A stretch of DNA of 11,405 bases from Kiritimatiellia bacterium (GTDB lineage Bacteria; Verrucomicrobiota; Kiritimatiellia; RFP12; UBA1067). Position numbers and translations under genes: made by a program. The notes beneath the pieces were generated by a model. It saw only the letters and a list, made by a program, of their open reading frames with translations. It was not told the DNA's origin and did not search any database. This document shows, in pieces, positions 1-6,106 of the stretch. Numbering within the stretch: position 1 is the stretch's first letter; each line of letters begins with the position of its first letter. The DNA is taken from positions 1-11,405 of the forward strand of contig JAFXEA010000148.1 of NCBI GenBank assembly GCA_017521065.1, given 5' to 3'.

Positions 1-2685
1 AAGGACGGAGAAATTCCTGGATTCTTTTCCACGGTGCAATTGCTCGTTTCCGGAAGCGAGTCCGAAGGAATCAAGTACGGGACAACGCTTACTCCGCCGA
101 AATACTGGCTCAAGTGGAAGGAACCTTGCGGGAAGCCGTGTCCGGCGAGTGTGTTCACGCCTGCGGATATAAAGAATGCGATGGACCGTTCCATTCTTCA
201 GATGTTCGAGCCCAAGCGTTTTCTCGGGCTTGTTCATGATTCAATTGTATTTGATGCCGGCGTGAAGAAGGTGATGCGCCCGAACCAGATATTTGCGCTG
301 GATGCCGCCAAGCCGCGCATAGAAAAGAAGGAGTCGGGTATCATTTGGCACACGCAGGGATCGGGTAAGTCATTGATGATGGTTTGGCTTGCTCAGTGGA
401 TTCGGGAACATCAATCTGACGCCCGTGTAGTTATCATCACGGATCGCGATGAACTCGACAAGCAGATCACAAACGGCTTTCGAGAGGCGGGTGAAAAGCC
501 GCATCAGGCTGTGAGCGGTGACGATTTGATCGCTACATTGAACTCGAGCGCCGATTGGCTGGTGACGACGCTTGTTCATAAGTTTGGCATAGCCCGCAAT
601 TCGACGGCGGAGAAGTTGTCCGCCATCGATAAAAAACTGCGGGGCACTCCGACGCTTGCGCAGTATATGGAACAGATTGCAGAAAAGCTACCGGCTGGAT
701 TTAAGGCTAAAGGCAATATCTATGTCTTTGTCGACGAGTGTCATCGTACGCAGGGCGGCATGCTCAACAAGGCGATGAAAAAAATCATGGGAGAAGGCGT
801 GATGCTAATCGGCTTCACGGGTACACCGCTTCTTCGGGTTGATAAAGGCGTTCTGACATCGGCGGCGAATTTTGGAACGTATATCCATACTTACAAGTTT
901 GACGAAGCGGTTAAAGACGGTGTGATTCTCGATCTTCGCTATGAGGCGCGTGATGTTGATCAGCAGCTTCAGCAGGATGTCACTTTCGATACGCTTTTCG
1001 AGGAGTCGACGAAATCGCTCACGCCGCGCGCGAAGGAGGACTTGAAAGCGCGATGGGCAAATATGCAGAATCTCTTTTCGTCAAAAGAGCGTATCACGCG
1101 TATTGTTGCCGATATCTGTAAAGATATGACGCTTAAGCCCGCCTTGAAAAACGGCTGGGGTAACGCGATGCTTGTATGCGAAAGCGTCTATCAGGCTTTT
1201 CGATATTACGAGATGTTCGAATATGGAGGGACTCCGCTGAAAGGAAGGTGCGCAGTCATAACCAGCTATGACGGTAAAGCGCCCGATCTTTCTGAGGGCT
1301 ATATCGGCGATGTTGCGACAGAGGCGGAATACAAGCATAAGATGGCGAAGTATATGTTTGATGGTCGCACGCCGGACGAGTTTGAGGAATGGGCTAAAGA
1401 TTGGTTCATCAACAATCCTGCCTCGATGAAATTATTGATTGTCGTGGATAAGTTGCTTACCGGGTTTGACGCGCCTTCATGCACGTATTTGTACATTGAC
1501 AAGAAGATGGTCGATCACGCACTTTTTCAGGCGATCTGCCGGGTGAACCGTTTGAACGGGGATAATAAGGATTACGGTCATATTGTAGATTATAAGCATC
1601 TTTTTGAAAATATTCAGGGAGCGATTGAAGACTATACGAACGGCGCGTTCTCCGGGTTTGACAAAGACGATGTCGAAGGATTGCTGAAGCCGGATCTTGC
1701 TGCCGGCAAGGTGGCGCTTGAAGAGGCGCTCGAGAGATGTCGTGCGCTTGCCGAACCTGTCAAGGCTCCGAAATCCATTGACGATTACTTCGATTGGTTC
1801 TGCTACGATCAGGTGAAAACGCCAGCAGAAGATCATTTGGAAGAATTGCAGAAGAACGCTCAAAAACGAGATGATTTTTATCAGGCGTGTTTTGCACTCG
1901 TTCGTGCGTTTGCCGCAATCGCTGTTGATATTAGGAAGGTTTACACTGCTGAAGAAGCCCAATCGCTTAAGAACGAAGTGAAGGACTTTGATCAGATTCG
2001 CGAAGCGATTATGAAACGGTGCGGTGATTTTGTCGATCTGAGGCAGTTTGATGCAGAAATGCGCTCGTTGCTTGACGATTATGTGACAGCGTCTCATGCG
2101 GTAATGCTTGGCGGTCTTGGAGACTTTTCTTTTCTTGATATCATCAAAAAGGATGCAGGCGGCAATCCGGAATCGACGGATGAGGATGAAACCAGGGCAA
2201 TGGGAGGAGAGCGTGGTGTTGCTGAGACGATGGCGGCGAACGTGCGGAGATACATTTTCAGAAAACGTGAAACCAATCCAGCGAAATTTCGTAAGTTCTC
2301 GGAGCGGATCAATCGGCTTTTGGCGGATTATCTGCAGCGGAGAGTCGAGTATAAAAAGTTTCTTGAGGATATGGTCGCGTTATGTGAAGAGCTCAAGGCG
2401 GAAAAAGAAAATCTCGATCCGCGGATTGATACCGAGGCGAAGAAGAATCTTTTCGATAACCTTGGCGGAGATGTTGAACTTGCGTTGAAAGTGTATAACG
2501 CGGTTATTGAATCTGTTAAGCCAGGATTCCGAACCAATACTGTGCGGCGCAAGAAAGTTGAACATGCTTTGGTGTTTGCTTTGGCAGGGACAGATTATAA
2601 TCCGTTGGAAGTGTACAGAATTGTGGAAAGGCAGGCTGAATTTGACGGAGAGGGAGTTGAATTGGGAATGAGGAGTTGGGAATGA
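1..2685 (+). CDS. hsdR: Type I restriction enzyme R (HsdR) subunit, 5'-truncated by window edge
   Basis: Motor and endonuclease subunit of a type I restriction-modification complex, which translocates unmodified DNA using ATP and cuts it. The frame is open from base 1, so the GTG at 34 is not taken as the start. The visible part begins at the family's FFSTVQLLVSG segment; the PD-(D/E)xK nuclease residues would lie upstream. Superfamily 2 helicase motifs are all present: Walker A TQGSGKS (codons 118-124), Walker B DECH (245-248), GFTGTP (271-276), LLTGFDAP (about 485-492) and QAICRVNR (510-517). A helical C-terminal part follows. The last codons (about 886-894, ELGMRSWE) come from a short DNA repeat, so the native C-terminus has probably been replaced. 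hsdM and hsdS are not in the window and would be expected upstream. Nothing in the visible part is broken. Confidence 0.93.
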   Translation, partial: KDGEIPGFFSTVQLLVSGSESEGIKYGTTLTPPKYWLKWKEPCGKPCPASVFTPADIKNAMDRSILQMFEPKRFLGLVHDSIVFDAGVKKVMRPNQIFALDAAKPRIEKKESGIIWHTQGSGKSLMMVWLAQWIREHQSDARVVIITDRDELDKQITNGFREAGEKPHQAVSGDDLIATLNSSADWLVTTLVHKFGIARNSTAEKLSAIDKKLRGTPTLAQYMEQIAEKLPAGFKAKGNIYVFVDECHRTQGGMLNKAMKKIMGEGVMLIGFTGTPLLRVDKGVLTSAANFGTYIHTYKFDEAVKDGVILDLRYEARDVDQQLQQDVTFDTLFEESTKSLTPRAKEDLKARWANMQNLFSSKERITRIVADICKDMTLKPALKNGWGNAMLVCESVYQAFRYYEMFEYGGTPLKGRCAVITSYDGKAPDLSEGYIGDVATEAEYKHKMAKYMFDGRTPDEFEEWAKDWFINNPASMKLLIVVDKLLTGFDAPSCTYLYIDKKMVDHALFQAICRVNRLNGDNKDYGHIVDYKHLFENIQGAIEDYTNGAFSGFDKDDVEGLLKPDLAAGKVALEEALERCRALAEPVKAPKSIDDYFDWFCYDQVKTPAEDHLEELQKNAQKRDDFYQACFALVRAFAAIAVDIRKVYTAEEAQSLKNEVKDFDQIREAIMKRCGDFVDLRQFDAEMRSLLDDYVTASHAVMLGGLGDFSFLDIIKKDAGGNPESTDEDETRAMGGERGVAETMAANVRRYIFRKRETNPAKFRKFSERINRLLADYLQRRVEYKKFLEDMVALCEELKAEKENLDPRIDTEAKKNLFDNLGGDVELALKVYNAVIESVKPGFRTNTVRRKKVEHALVFALAGTDYNPLEVYRIVERQAEFDGEGVELGMRSWE

Positions 2686-2806
2686 GGAATGAGGAATTGA
2701 AGGAAGTGAATTGTGAATTAGGAATTAGGAATGAGGAATTAGGGATTACTTCTCATTCCTCATCCCGCATTCTCAACTCCTCATTCCTCATTCCTAATTC
2801 CTCATT
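2653..2806. repeat. Degenerate AGGAATGAGGAATTAGG-type repeat cluster with two opposing arms
   Basis: A purine-rich arm (about 2653-2745) made of GGAATGAGGA/GGAATTAGGA units is followed by a pyrimidine-rich arm (2752-2806) made of the reverse complement. The longest perfect inverted match I found is 20 bp, 2720-2739 against 2783-2802, with a 43-base loop. Further pairings exist, including 17 bp shared by the part near 2678-2694 and the right arm. The cluster covers the end of hsdR and the first ~44 codons of the next gene, which stays open through both arms. Translations such as RNEELGI and NSSFLIPNSS recur in unrelated bacterial proteins (recalled, not searched), suggesting a widespread low-complexity repeat rather than protein-coding ancestry. 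Confidence 0.85.
2671..2684 (+). promoter_or_regulatory. Repeat-derived Shine-Dalgarno and start codon, overlapping hsdR stop
   Basis: AGGAG at 2671-2675 lies six bases before ATG 2682-2684, which overlaps the hsdR TGA (2683-2685) as ATGA. This spacing decides for ATG 2682 over the TTG at 2676, which directly abuts AGGAG. Both the ribosome site and the start are units of the short repeat. Coupled translation from hsdR is likely. Confidence 0.6.
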
Positions 2807-3488
2807 AACAGTAGCGGTCGAGCGCAAGGCTATTAAGCATACGCACCTTTCGGTGTTTCCTCCGGATGCGCGTATACATGTGAGCGCACCGCTTGATTTA
2901 CCGGATGCAGATATAAGGAGTTATCTTATTTCAAAGTTGCCTTGGCTACGTAAGCAGATTGCCGCCGTACTGTCGCAATCTCGTCAAACCCGACGGGAAT
3001 ACGTAAGCGGAGAGGATATTTATCTTCTCGGCAAGCGATGCCGGTTGACGGTTCGAAAAAGTGCGGCCGCTCCAGCGGTTTGCATTAAAGGGCAGGATAT
3101 TGTTTTGTCAGGACGAGGCTTGGAATCGCGTGTTGCTCGGGCGGCGAAAATTGACGGATGGTATCGGGAAGAGCTTCGATGCGTCTTGACGCGGATTCTA
3201 GATCGTTATGCCGTTATTGTTGGTGAGACGGATGCTATTTCGTTTGAAATCCGTCGGATGCGTAATCTTTGGGGGGCATGTACTTCTCGAACTCGCCGAA
3301 TCCGGTTTAATCTTGCGCTTGCCCGTGTGCCAAGGCGGTGTATTGAGTATGTTGTAGTACATGAGCTTGTTCATCTTTCCGTGCCGAATCATTCGCTTCT
3401 CTTTGAGCGGAAAATGGATAAGTTTATGCCGAGGTGGCGCGAAGCCCGGAAGGAACTTATCGAGTTTATTGCCTTGCCGTTAGAATAG
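2682..3488 (+). CDS. YgjP/DUF45 (SprT-like) zinc metallohydrolase
   Basis: A predicted zinc-dependent hydrolase of 268 residues. The signature segment is present: RRMRNLWGACTS followed by VVVHELVHL, giving ligands His227 and His231 with catalytic Glu228, and NHS with the third ligand His237. The family core starts near residue 45 (VAVERKAIKHTHLSV, then RIHVSAPL), so the first ~44 residues are translated repeat DNA and probably do not belong to the fold. No other good start exists in frame: the first GTG past the repeat, at 2881, would remove a conserved strand. Homologues are often encoded beside hsdR (recalled), and the ATGA overlap here fits one transcript. The substrate is unknown; peptidase activity is inferred from the HExxH motif only. 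No signal peptide is seen, so it is probably cytoplasmic. Confidence 0.85.
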   Translation: MRNEELKEVNCELGIRNEELGITSHSSSRILNSSFLIPNSSLTVAVERKAIKHTHLSVFPPDARIHVSAPLDLPDADIRSYLISKLPWLRKQIAAVLSQSRQTRREYVSGEDIYLLGKRCRLTVRKSAAAPAVCIKGQDIVLSGRGLESRVARAAKIDGWYREELRCVLTRILDRYAVIVGETDAISFEIRRMRNLWGACTSRTRRIRFNLALARVPRRCIEYVVVHELVHLSVPNHSLLFERKMDKFMPRWREARKELIEFIALPLE

Positions 3489-3521
3489 CACATTTGAAGT
3501 TGATGCGTCTTGCGGCAAATA

Positions 3522-3547
3522 CTAAAGGAGTTAAGGGAGTTGAATTG
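3522..3547 (+). repeat. Short purine-rich GGAGTTAAGGGAGTT repeat
   Basis: The segment carries two imperfect AAGGAGTT/AGGGAGTT units ending in AGGGAGTTGAATTG (3534-3547). The same 14 bases occur exactly at 2651-2664, at the left edge of the larger repeat cluster. The two copies therefore flank the metallohydrolase gene. The sequence is low-complexity, so the match may be incidental. Confidence 0.5.
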
Positions 3548-3578
3548 TAATCACCGCGTTCAAGGGTGTGTCGTTACG

Positions 3579-4101
3579 ATGAAATCACCGCCTGAAGAAA
3601 AAGTCAGGCTCATGTCTGCGATGTTCCATGGGCGGCGTGATGTTTTCGCGAGGCGATATGAACGCAAGGATGGGCGTAGTGGTTACACGCCGGTCTGCTC
3701 GAATGATAACGCGGGAGCAATTTATGACGCTTCGTTCGCGTGCTTGTTCCGAGAAACGCCAATTGATTCCTCAGACGGATGATGAAGTCGAGCGAAACGA
3801 GTCGTGGTCGCTCTTTGGCGCGTTTCATGGGCCTAAAAAGGAAGAGCCGGCCTTAGCTGCATCCTCCGACCCGATTAGAGTGGTTCTCGGTAATGCGATT
3901 TATATCGATCAGGAAGATTTGCCGCCTGTTCTTCGTGGACGGCTTCTGCGGCTTGCGGCATTTGTGAATCCGCGTTTTAGAGAAGCGGAATGGATGAGGC
4001 GTCCCGTGTACGGACTTTCGCGTGTTATCAGCCGCGGAATTGACGGAGAGAATTTTCTTGTCTTGCCGCGAGGGTTGTTGGATGCTGTCATCAGACATTG
4101 A
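3579..4101 (+). pseudogene. Remnant of a large TOTE-type helicase/primase protein, frameshifted and internally deleted
   Basis: From ATG 3579 the frame reads PPEEKVRLMSAMFHGRRDVFARRYE, then GRSGYTPVCSN (to 3704). From memory this matches the N-terminal region of large DEAD-type helicases of TOTE conflict systems (EEKIALFRSLFRGREDV...SGYSPACSN). That frame then loses likeness. The frame one base on takes over near 3712 with RSRACSEKRQLIPQTDDEV, resembling the following Cys-rich segment, so one frameshift near 3700-3720 is inferred. After a short linker it jumps to VVLGNAIYIDQEDLPPVLRGRLLRLAAF and ENFLVLPRGLLDAV, which in intact relatives lie beyond the primase domain and before the ATPase. The frame stops at 4099. 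The primase domain and the whole helicase motor are missing, so no activity is expected. Family assignment is by recall. Confidence 0.6.
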
Positions 4102-4145
4102 ACCTAAATTCTGCAGTTGGATGCTGAGAATCGCCGTTTGAGGCA

Positions 4146-4174
4146 ATAAAACTGGGGCTTTGCTCCGGTTTTAT
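4146..4174 (+). terminator. Hairpin terminator after the helicase remnant
   Basis: A 13-bp stem (4146-4158 with 4162-4174) has a three-base loop and includes two G-T wobbles. The core TGGGGC/GCTCCG is flanked by AAAA on the left and TTTT on the right, so the stem ends in an A/U block that could end transcription from either side. It lies 45 bases after the remnant's stop codon. The U-run is short, hence moderate confidence. Confidence 0.5.
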
Positions 4175-4175
4175 G

Positions 4176-4194
4176 TTTCACCCAATGGGTGAAA
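4176..4194. repeat. Perfect 19-bp palindrome
   Basis: TTTCACCCAATGGGTGAAA is a perfect inverted repeat: 9-bp arms around a single A, or 8-bp arms with an AAT loop if read as RNA. It directly follows the terminator-like hairpin. It could be a second part of the terminator, an operator or the end of a mobile element; nothing decides between these. Confidence 0.5.
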
Positions 4195-4199
4195 GTAAA

Positions 4200-4272
4200 G
4201 TAACGACTCTTTAAATGTGGTATGCTTTGAGTTTTCAACAAAAAAGCAACATAAAAAAAAAAAAGTCGTTAC
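4200..4272. repeat. 73-bp A-rich segment bounded by 13-bp inverted repeats
   Basis: GTAACGACTCTTT (4200-4212) is matched by the complement of 4260-4272 with one mismatch in 13. The interior is AT-rich and includes a run of 12 A (4253-4264) that overlaps the right arm. This has the shape of a very small non-autonomous element or a solo insertion-sequence end. No target-site duplication is visible: the flanking bases AAA and ATA differ. Confidence 0.45.
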
Positions 4273-4314
4273 ATACAAGATTATACACTATCTGAGGCGT
4301 TTGCGCCTACATAA

Positions 4315-4584
4315 ACCTTTGACATTCCTGCATTTGGCGGGAAACTGGACGTAAGTTGGAATCCAGAATCGCAAGTCACACCGTGGGGCGGGCTCGCCTA
4401 CTTTGTGTCCTACCTGAAGACGAGCGGGGTTTTTGATCGACTCGTTGAGGACGCACCATTCCACTATACAAGTCCAAACGCTCCGGAGATCCGCGATGTC
4501 GTAGGCACAGCAGTACTTACGATCATCTGCGGTTTCACGCGATATGTCCATATCAACCGGTTGCGCAATGACGTTGGAAAATCA
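4315..4584 (+). pseudogene. N-terminal fragment of an IS1380-type DDE transposase
   Basis: The frame reads TFDIPAFGGKLDVSWN, VTPWGGLAYFVSYLKTSGVFDRLV, then EIRDVVGTAVLTIICGFTRYVHINRLRNDVG. This resembles the N-terminal part of IS1380-family transposases (DDE group 1), where a GGLALL...FL...L segment is followed by LL..L.GG.R..H...LR.D. About 90 codons remain of a family usually above 400. There is an in-frame TAA at 4312 just upstream with no start codon after it. Likeness ends near 4584, where the sequence changes abruptly to a different motif and then a stop at 4612-4614. All DDE catalytic residues are missing, so it is a dead fragment. No terminal inverted repeats could be paired with it. 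Confidence 0.65.
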
Positions 4585-4614
4585 GGGGACACACCCTTTG
4601 GGAAAATGAGATAA
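4585..4614. repeat. GGGGACACACCC motif, REP/RAYT-like end (tentative)
   Basis: TCAGGGGACACACCCTTTGG (about 4588-4607) replaces the transposase likeness abruptly. Motifs of the GGGGACACACCC kind are, from memory, common near REP-associated tyrosine transposases (TnpREP/RAYT). Only this one copy is in the window, so the call rests on recall. Confidence 0.3.
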
Positions 4615-5209
4615 GTTAAAAGGAGCGGGTAGATATTTGATTAATTGGATGATTTTTGTTGATTCTTGGAGGGACCCTTCAAAAGGCAACGTGCAAGCTG
4701 CGCGTTGTACGGGTGAGGTTAAGGCAAATGGATGTGATAGGATTTCGTCCGCTCCGTAATCCCGTTAATCCCATCAGAAGTTGTAATTGAGTTGAGAATC
4801 AGTCCAAAGCGTATTCTCATCATTTTGTAGTCGCATCGTCACCTGAAAGCCGTTTGGATGAGAATTAGTCCAAATCGTGTTCTCATCATCCTCGGCCACA
4901 TTGGAAGTGTGAGAATTGTTCCGAAGTAAATTCTCAATTGGGGCAACAGGTCGGACGTATGCAATGCGTCCATCAGGATGATGGGAACGGCGGTGTTTGC
5001 AAGAATGCGCCCGCACAGGACATCAGGGGCGGCGGCAAATGGCGGTATGCACCTTTCTCGGAGCAAGGGCGACAATATCACCGCTAACTTCCGTAAATAG
5101 AGCGGAGGCATTTTGTGGCTGTCTCGGCGAAGCAGCCCTGCCGATAGATTCATGCGCTTGCGCAGGCTCTAGCCGCTTGCTTCACCTTGCTTCGCGGGTT
5201 TGCTGCGGA
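4615..5209. other. Gene-free stretch between mobile-element debris and argB
   Basis: No coding region is supported here on either strand. It contains a 9-bp hairpin at 4687-4707 (CAACGTGCA, loop AGC, TGCGCGTTG, one wobble) without a following T-run, the three-copy palindrome array at 4793-4936, and a more GC-rich part from about 4980 that includes the 12-bp palindrome TGCGCTTGCGCA at 5153-5164. Short open frames exist on both strands but show no family likeness. Confidence 0.5.
4793..4936. repeat. Three diverged 27-bp palindromes TGAGAAT-N13-ATTCTCA
   Basis: Copies lie at 4793-4819, 4859-4885 and 4910-4936. Each has 7-base arms around exactly 13 bases; the second copy has one wobble in its stem. 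The cores are CAGTCCAAAGCGT, TAGTCCAAATCGT and TGTTCCGAAGTAA, so copies 1 and 2 are close and copy 3 is older or differently constrained. Copies 1 and 2 are also followed by TCAT. The DNA between copies (39 and 24 bases) is unrelated. Start-to-start distances are 66 and 51 bases. It could be a dispersed hairpin repeat or a set of dimer-binding sites. It ends about 310 bases before argB. Confidence 0.75.
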
Positions 5210-5240
5210 TTGCGCACACATCCCAAGATTGTGATATAAT
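5210..5240 (+). promoter_or_regulatory. Extended -10 promoter for argBD
   Basis: TATAAT at 5235-5240 is preceded by TG at 5232-5233 with one base between, a full extended -10 element. The best -35 match, TTGCGC at 5210-5215, has a wide 19-base spacer, which an extended -10 tolerates. Transcription would start near 5247, only a base or two before the ATG at 5249. No ARG-box-like operator was recognised. Confidence 0.65.
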
Positions 5241-5248
5241 TCACGCCT

Positions 5249-6106
5249 ATGGAAAAGTTGGATTTAGCAATGAACAAGGCGGCGGTGCTGACAGAGGCGC
5301 TGCCATACATTCAGGATTTCTGCGGCTCCACCGTGCTGGTCAAGGTGGGCGGCAGCGTGATGGAGAGCGAGGCAACGCTCGATTCCCTTCTTGCCGACAT
5401 TGCGTTCATGGACGCCGTAGGCATGAAGGTCGTGCTTGTGCACGGCGGTGGCAAGGCGATATCCAAGGCTTTGAAGGAGTCCGGGATTGTTCCTCAATTC
5501 GTGGATGGTCTTCGCGTCACGGATGCGGCATCGATGGAGATCGTTCGCCGCACGCTCAACAATGAGGTCAATACCGATCTCGTGCGGAGGCTTCAGAACA
5601 CCAAGACGAATGCGCGTCCTGTCCATGGCAACTGGATGTTCGCGGCTGAGAAGATTGAATCGCCCGACCGCGGCTTTGTCGGTGAACCCGTCGGTGTGGA
5701 TCTTCGCATCGTCAACGAGATGCTTGATGCCGGCATCATGCCCGTCATCACCCCCATCGCCACAGGCGCCGATGGGCAGCTTTACAACGTAAACGCCGAC
5801 AGCGCGGCGGCCTTCCTCGCCAAGGAGCTCAAGGTGCGCAAGTTTGCGCTGGTATCGGACGTGCCCGGCCTTTTGCGCGATCCCGAGGATCCAGCGAGCC
5901 TGATGTCCACTCTCAAGCTTTCGGATGTGGCGGCGTTGAAGGCAGACGGAACGATTTCAGGGGGCATGCTCCCGAAGATTGAAGGTTGCGAACGTGCGAT
6001 CGAGGCAGGTGTGAAGAAGGTTCACCTTGTCGACGGCCGTATGCCGCACTCGCTTTTGTTGGAAATATTCACGCGTGAAGGCGTGGGAACGGAGATTACG
6101 GAATAA
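5249..6106 (+). CDS. argB: Acetylglutamate kinase
   Basis: Phosphorylates N-acetyl-L-glutamate with ATP, the second step of arginine synthesis, in the cytoplasm. The 285-residue protein shows the amino-acid-kinase fold from end to end: VKVGGSVM near residue 31, VLVHGGGKAISKAL near 63, FVDGLRVTD, then NVNADSAAAFLAKELK with LVSDVPGLL, and SGGMLPKIEGCERAIEAGVKKVHLVDGR. The N-terminal helix ending in EALPYIQDF resembles that of hexameric, arginine-inhibited enzymes, so feedback inhibition is likely (inference). ATG 5249 gives the usual distance to EALPYI. ATG 5270, in frame, is the alternative if the nearly absent leader of the first is not tolerated; neither has a convincing Shine-Dalgarno sequence. 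It overlaps argD by one base. Confidence 0.95.
   Translation: MEKLDLAMNKAAVLTEALPYIQDFCGSTVLVKVGGSVMESEATLDSLLADIAFMDAVGMKVVLVHGGGKAISKALKESGIVPQFVDGLRVTDAASMEIVRRTLNNEVNTDLVRRLQNTKTNARPVHGNWMFAAEKIESPDRGFVGEPVGVDLRIVNEMLDAGIMPVITPIATGADGQLYNVNADSAAAFLAKELKVRKFALVSDVPGLLRDPEDPASLMSTLKLSDVAALKADGTISGGMLPKIEGCERAIEAGVKKVHLVDGRMPHSLLLEIFTREGVGTEITE

Noticed and set aside
34..36. GTG at 34 as the true start of hsdR
   Set aside because: The frame is open from base 1 with family-like residues (GFFSTVQLL) before it, and the essential nuclease domain must lie upstream.
1477..2097. A 206-codon minus-strand frame within hsdR
   Set aside because: It lies wholly opposite conserved helicase and C-terminal coding sequence of hsdR and has no recognisable domain.
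3510..3782. An independent 90-codon gene
   Set aside because: Its recognisable part (from 3579) continues in another frame, so it is better read as the first piece of the broken helicase gene.
4405..4614. An independent 69-codon gene starting at GTG 4405
   Set aside because: The transposase likeness extends upstream of that GTG in the same frame to about 4315, so it is a slice of the IS1380-type fragment.
4687..4707. Rho-independent terminator
   Set aside because: The 9-bp hairpin is followed by TACGGGTGAGG, with no T-run on either side, and no gene ends just before it.
4793..4936. A three-repeat CRISPR array
   Set aside because: The repeats are diverged and palindromic throughout, the intervals are 39 and 24 bases, and no cas gene is in view.
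4839..5153. A 104-codon minus-strand frame upstream of argB
   Set aside because: It runs through the palindrome array, has no recognisable domain or convincing ribosome site, and its C-terminal residues are repeat sequence.
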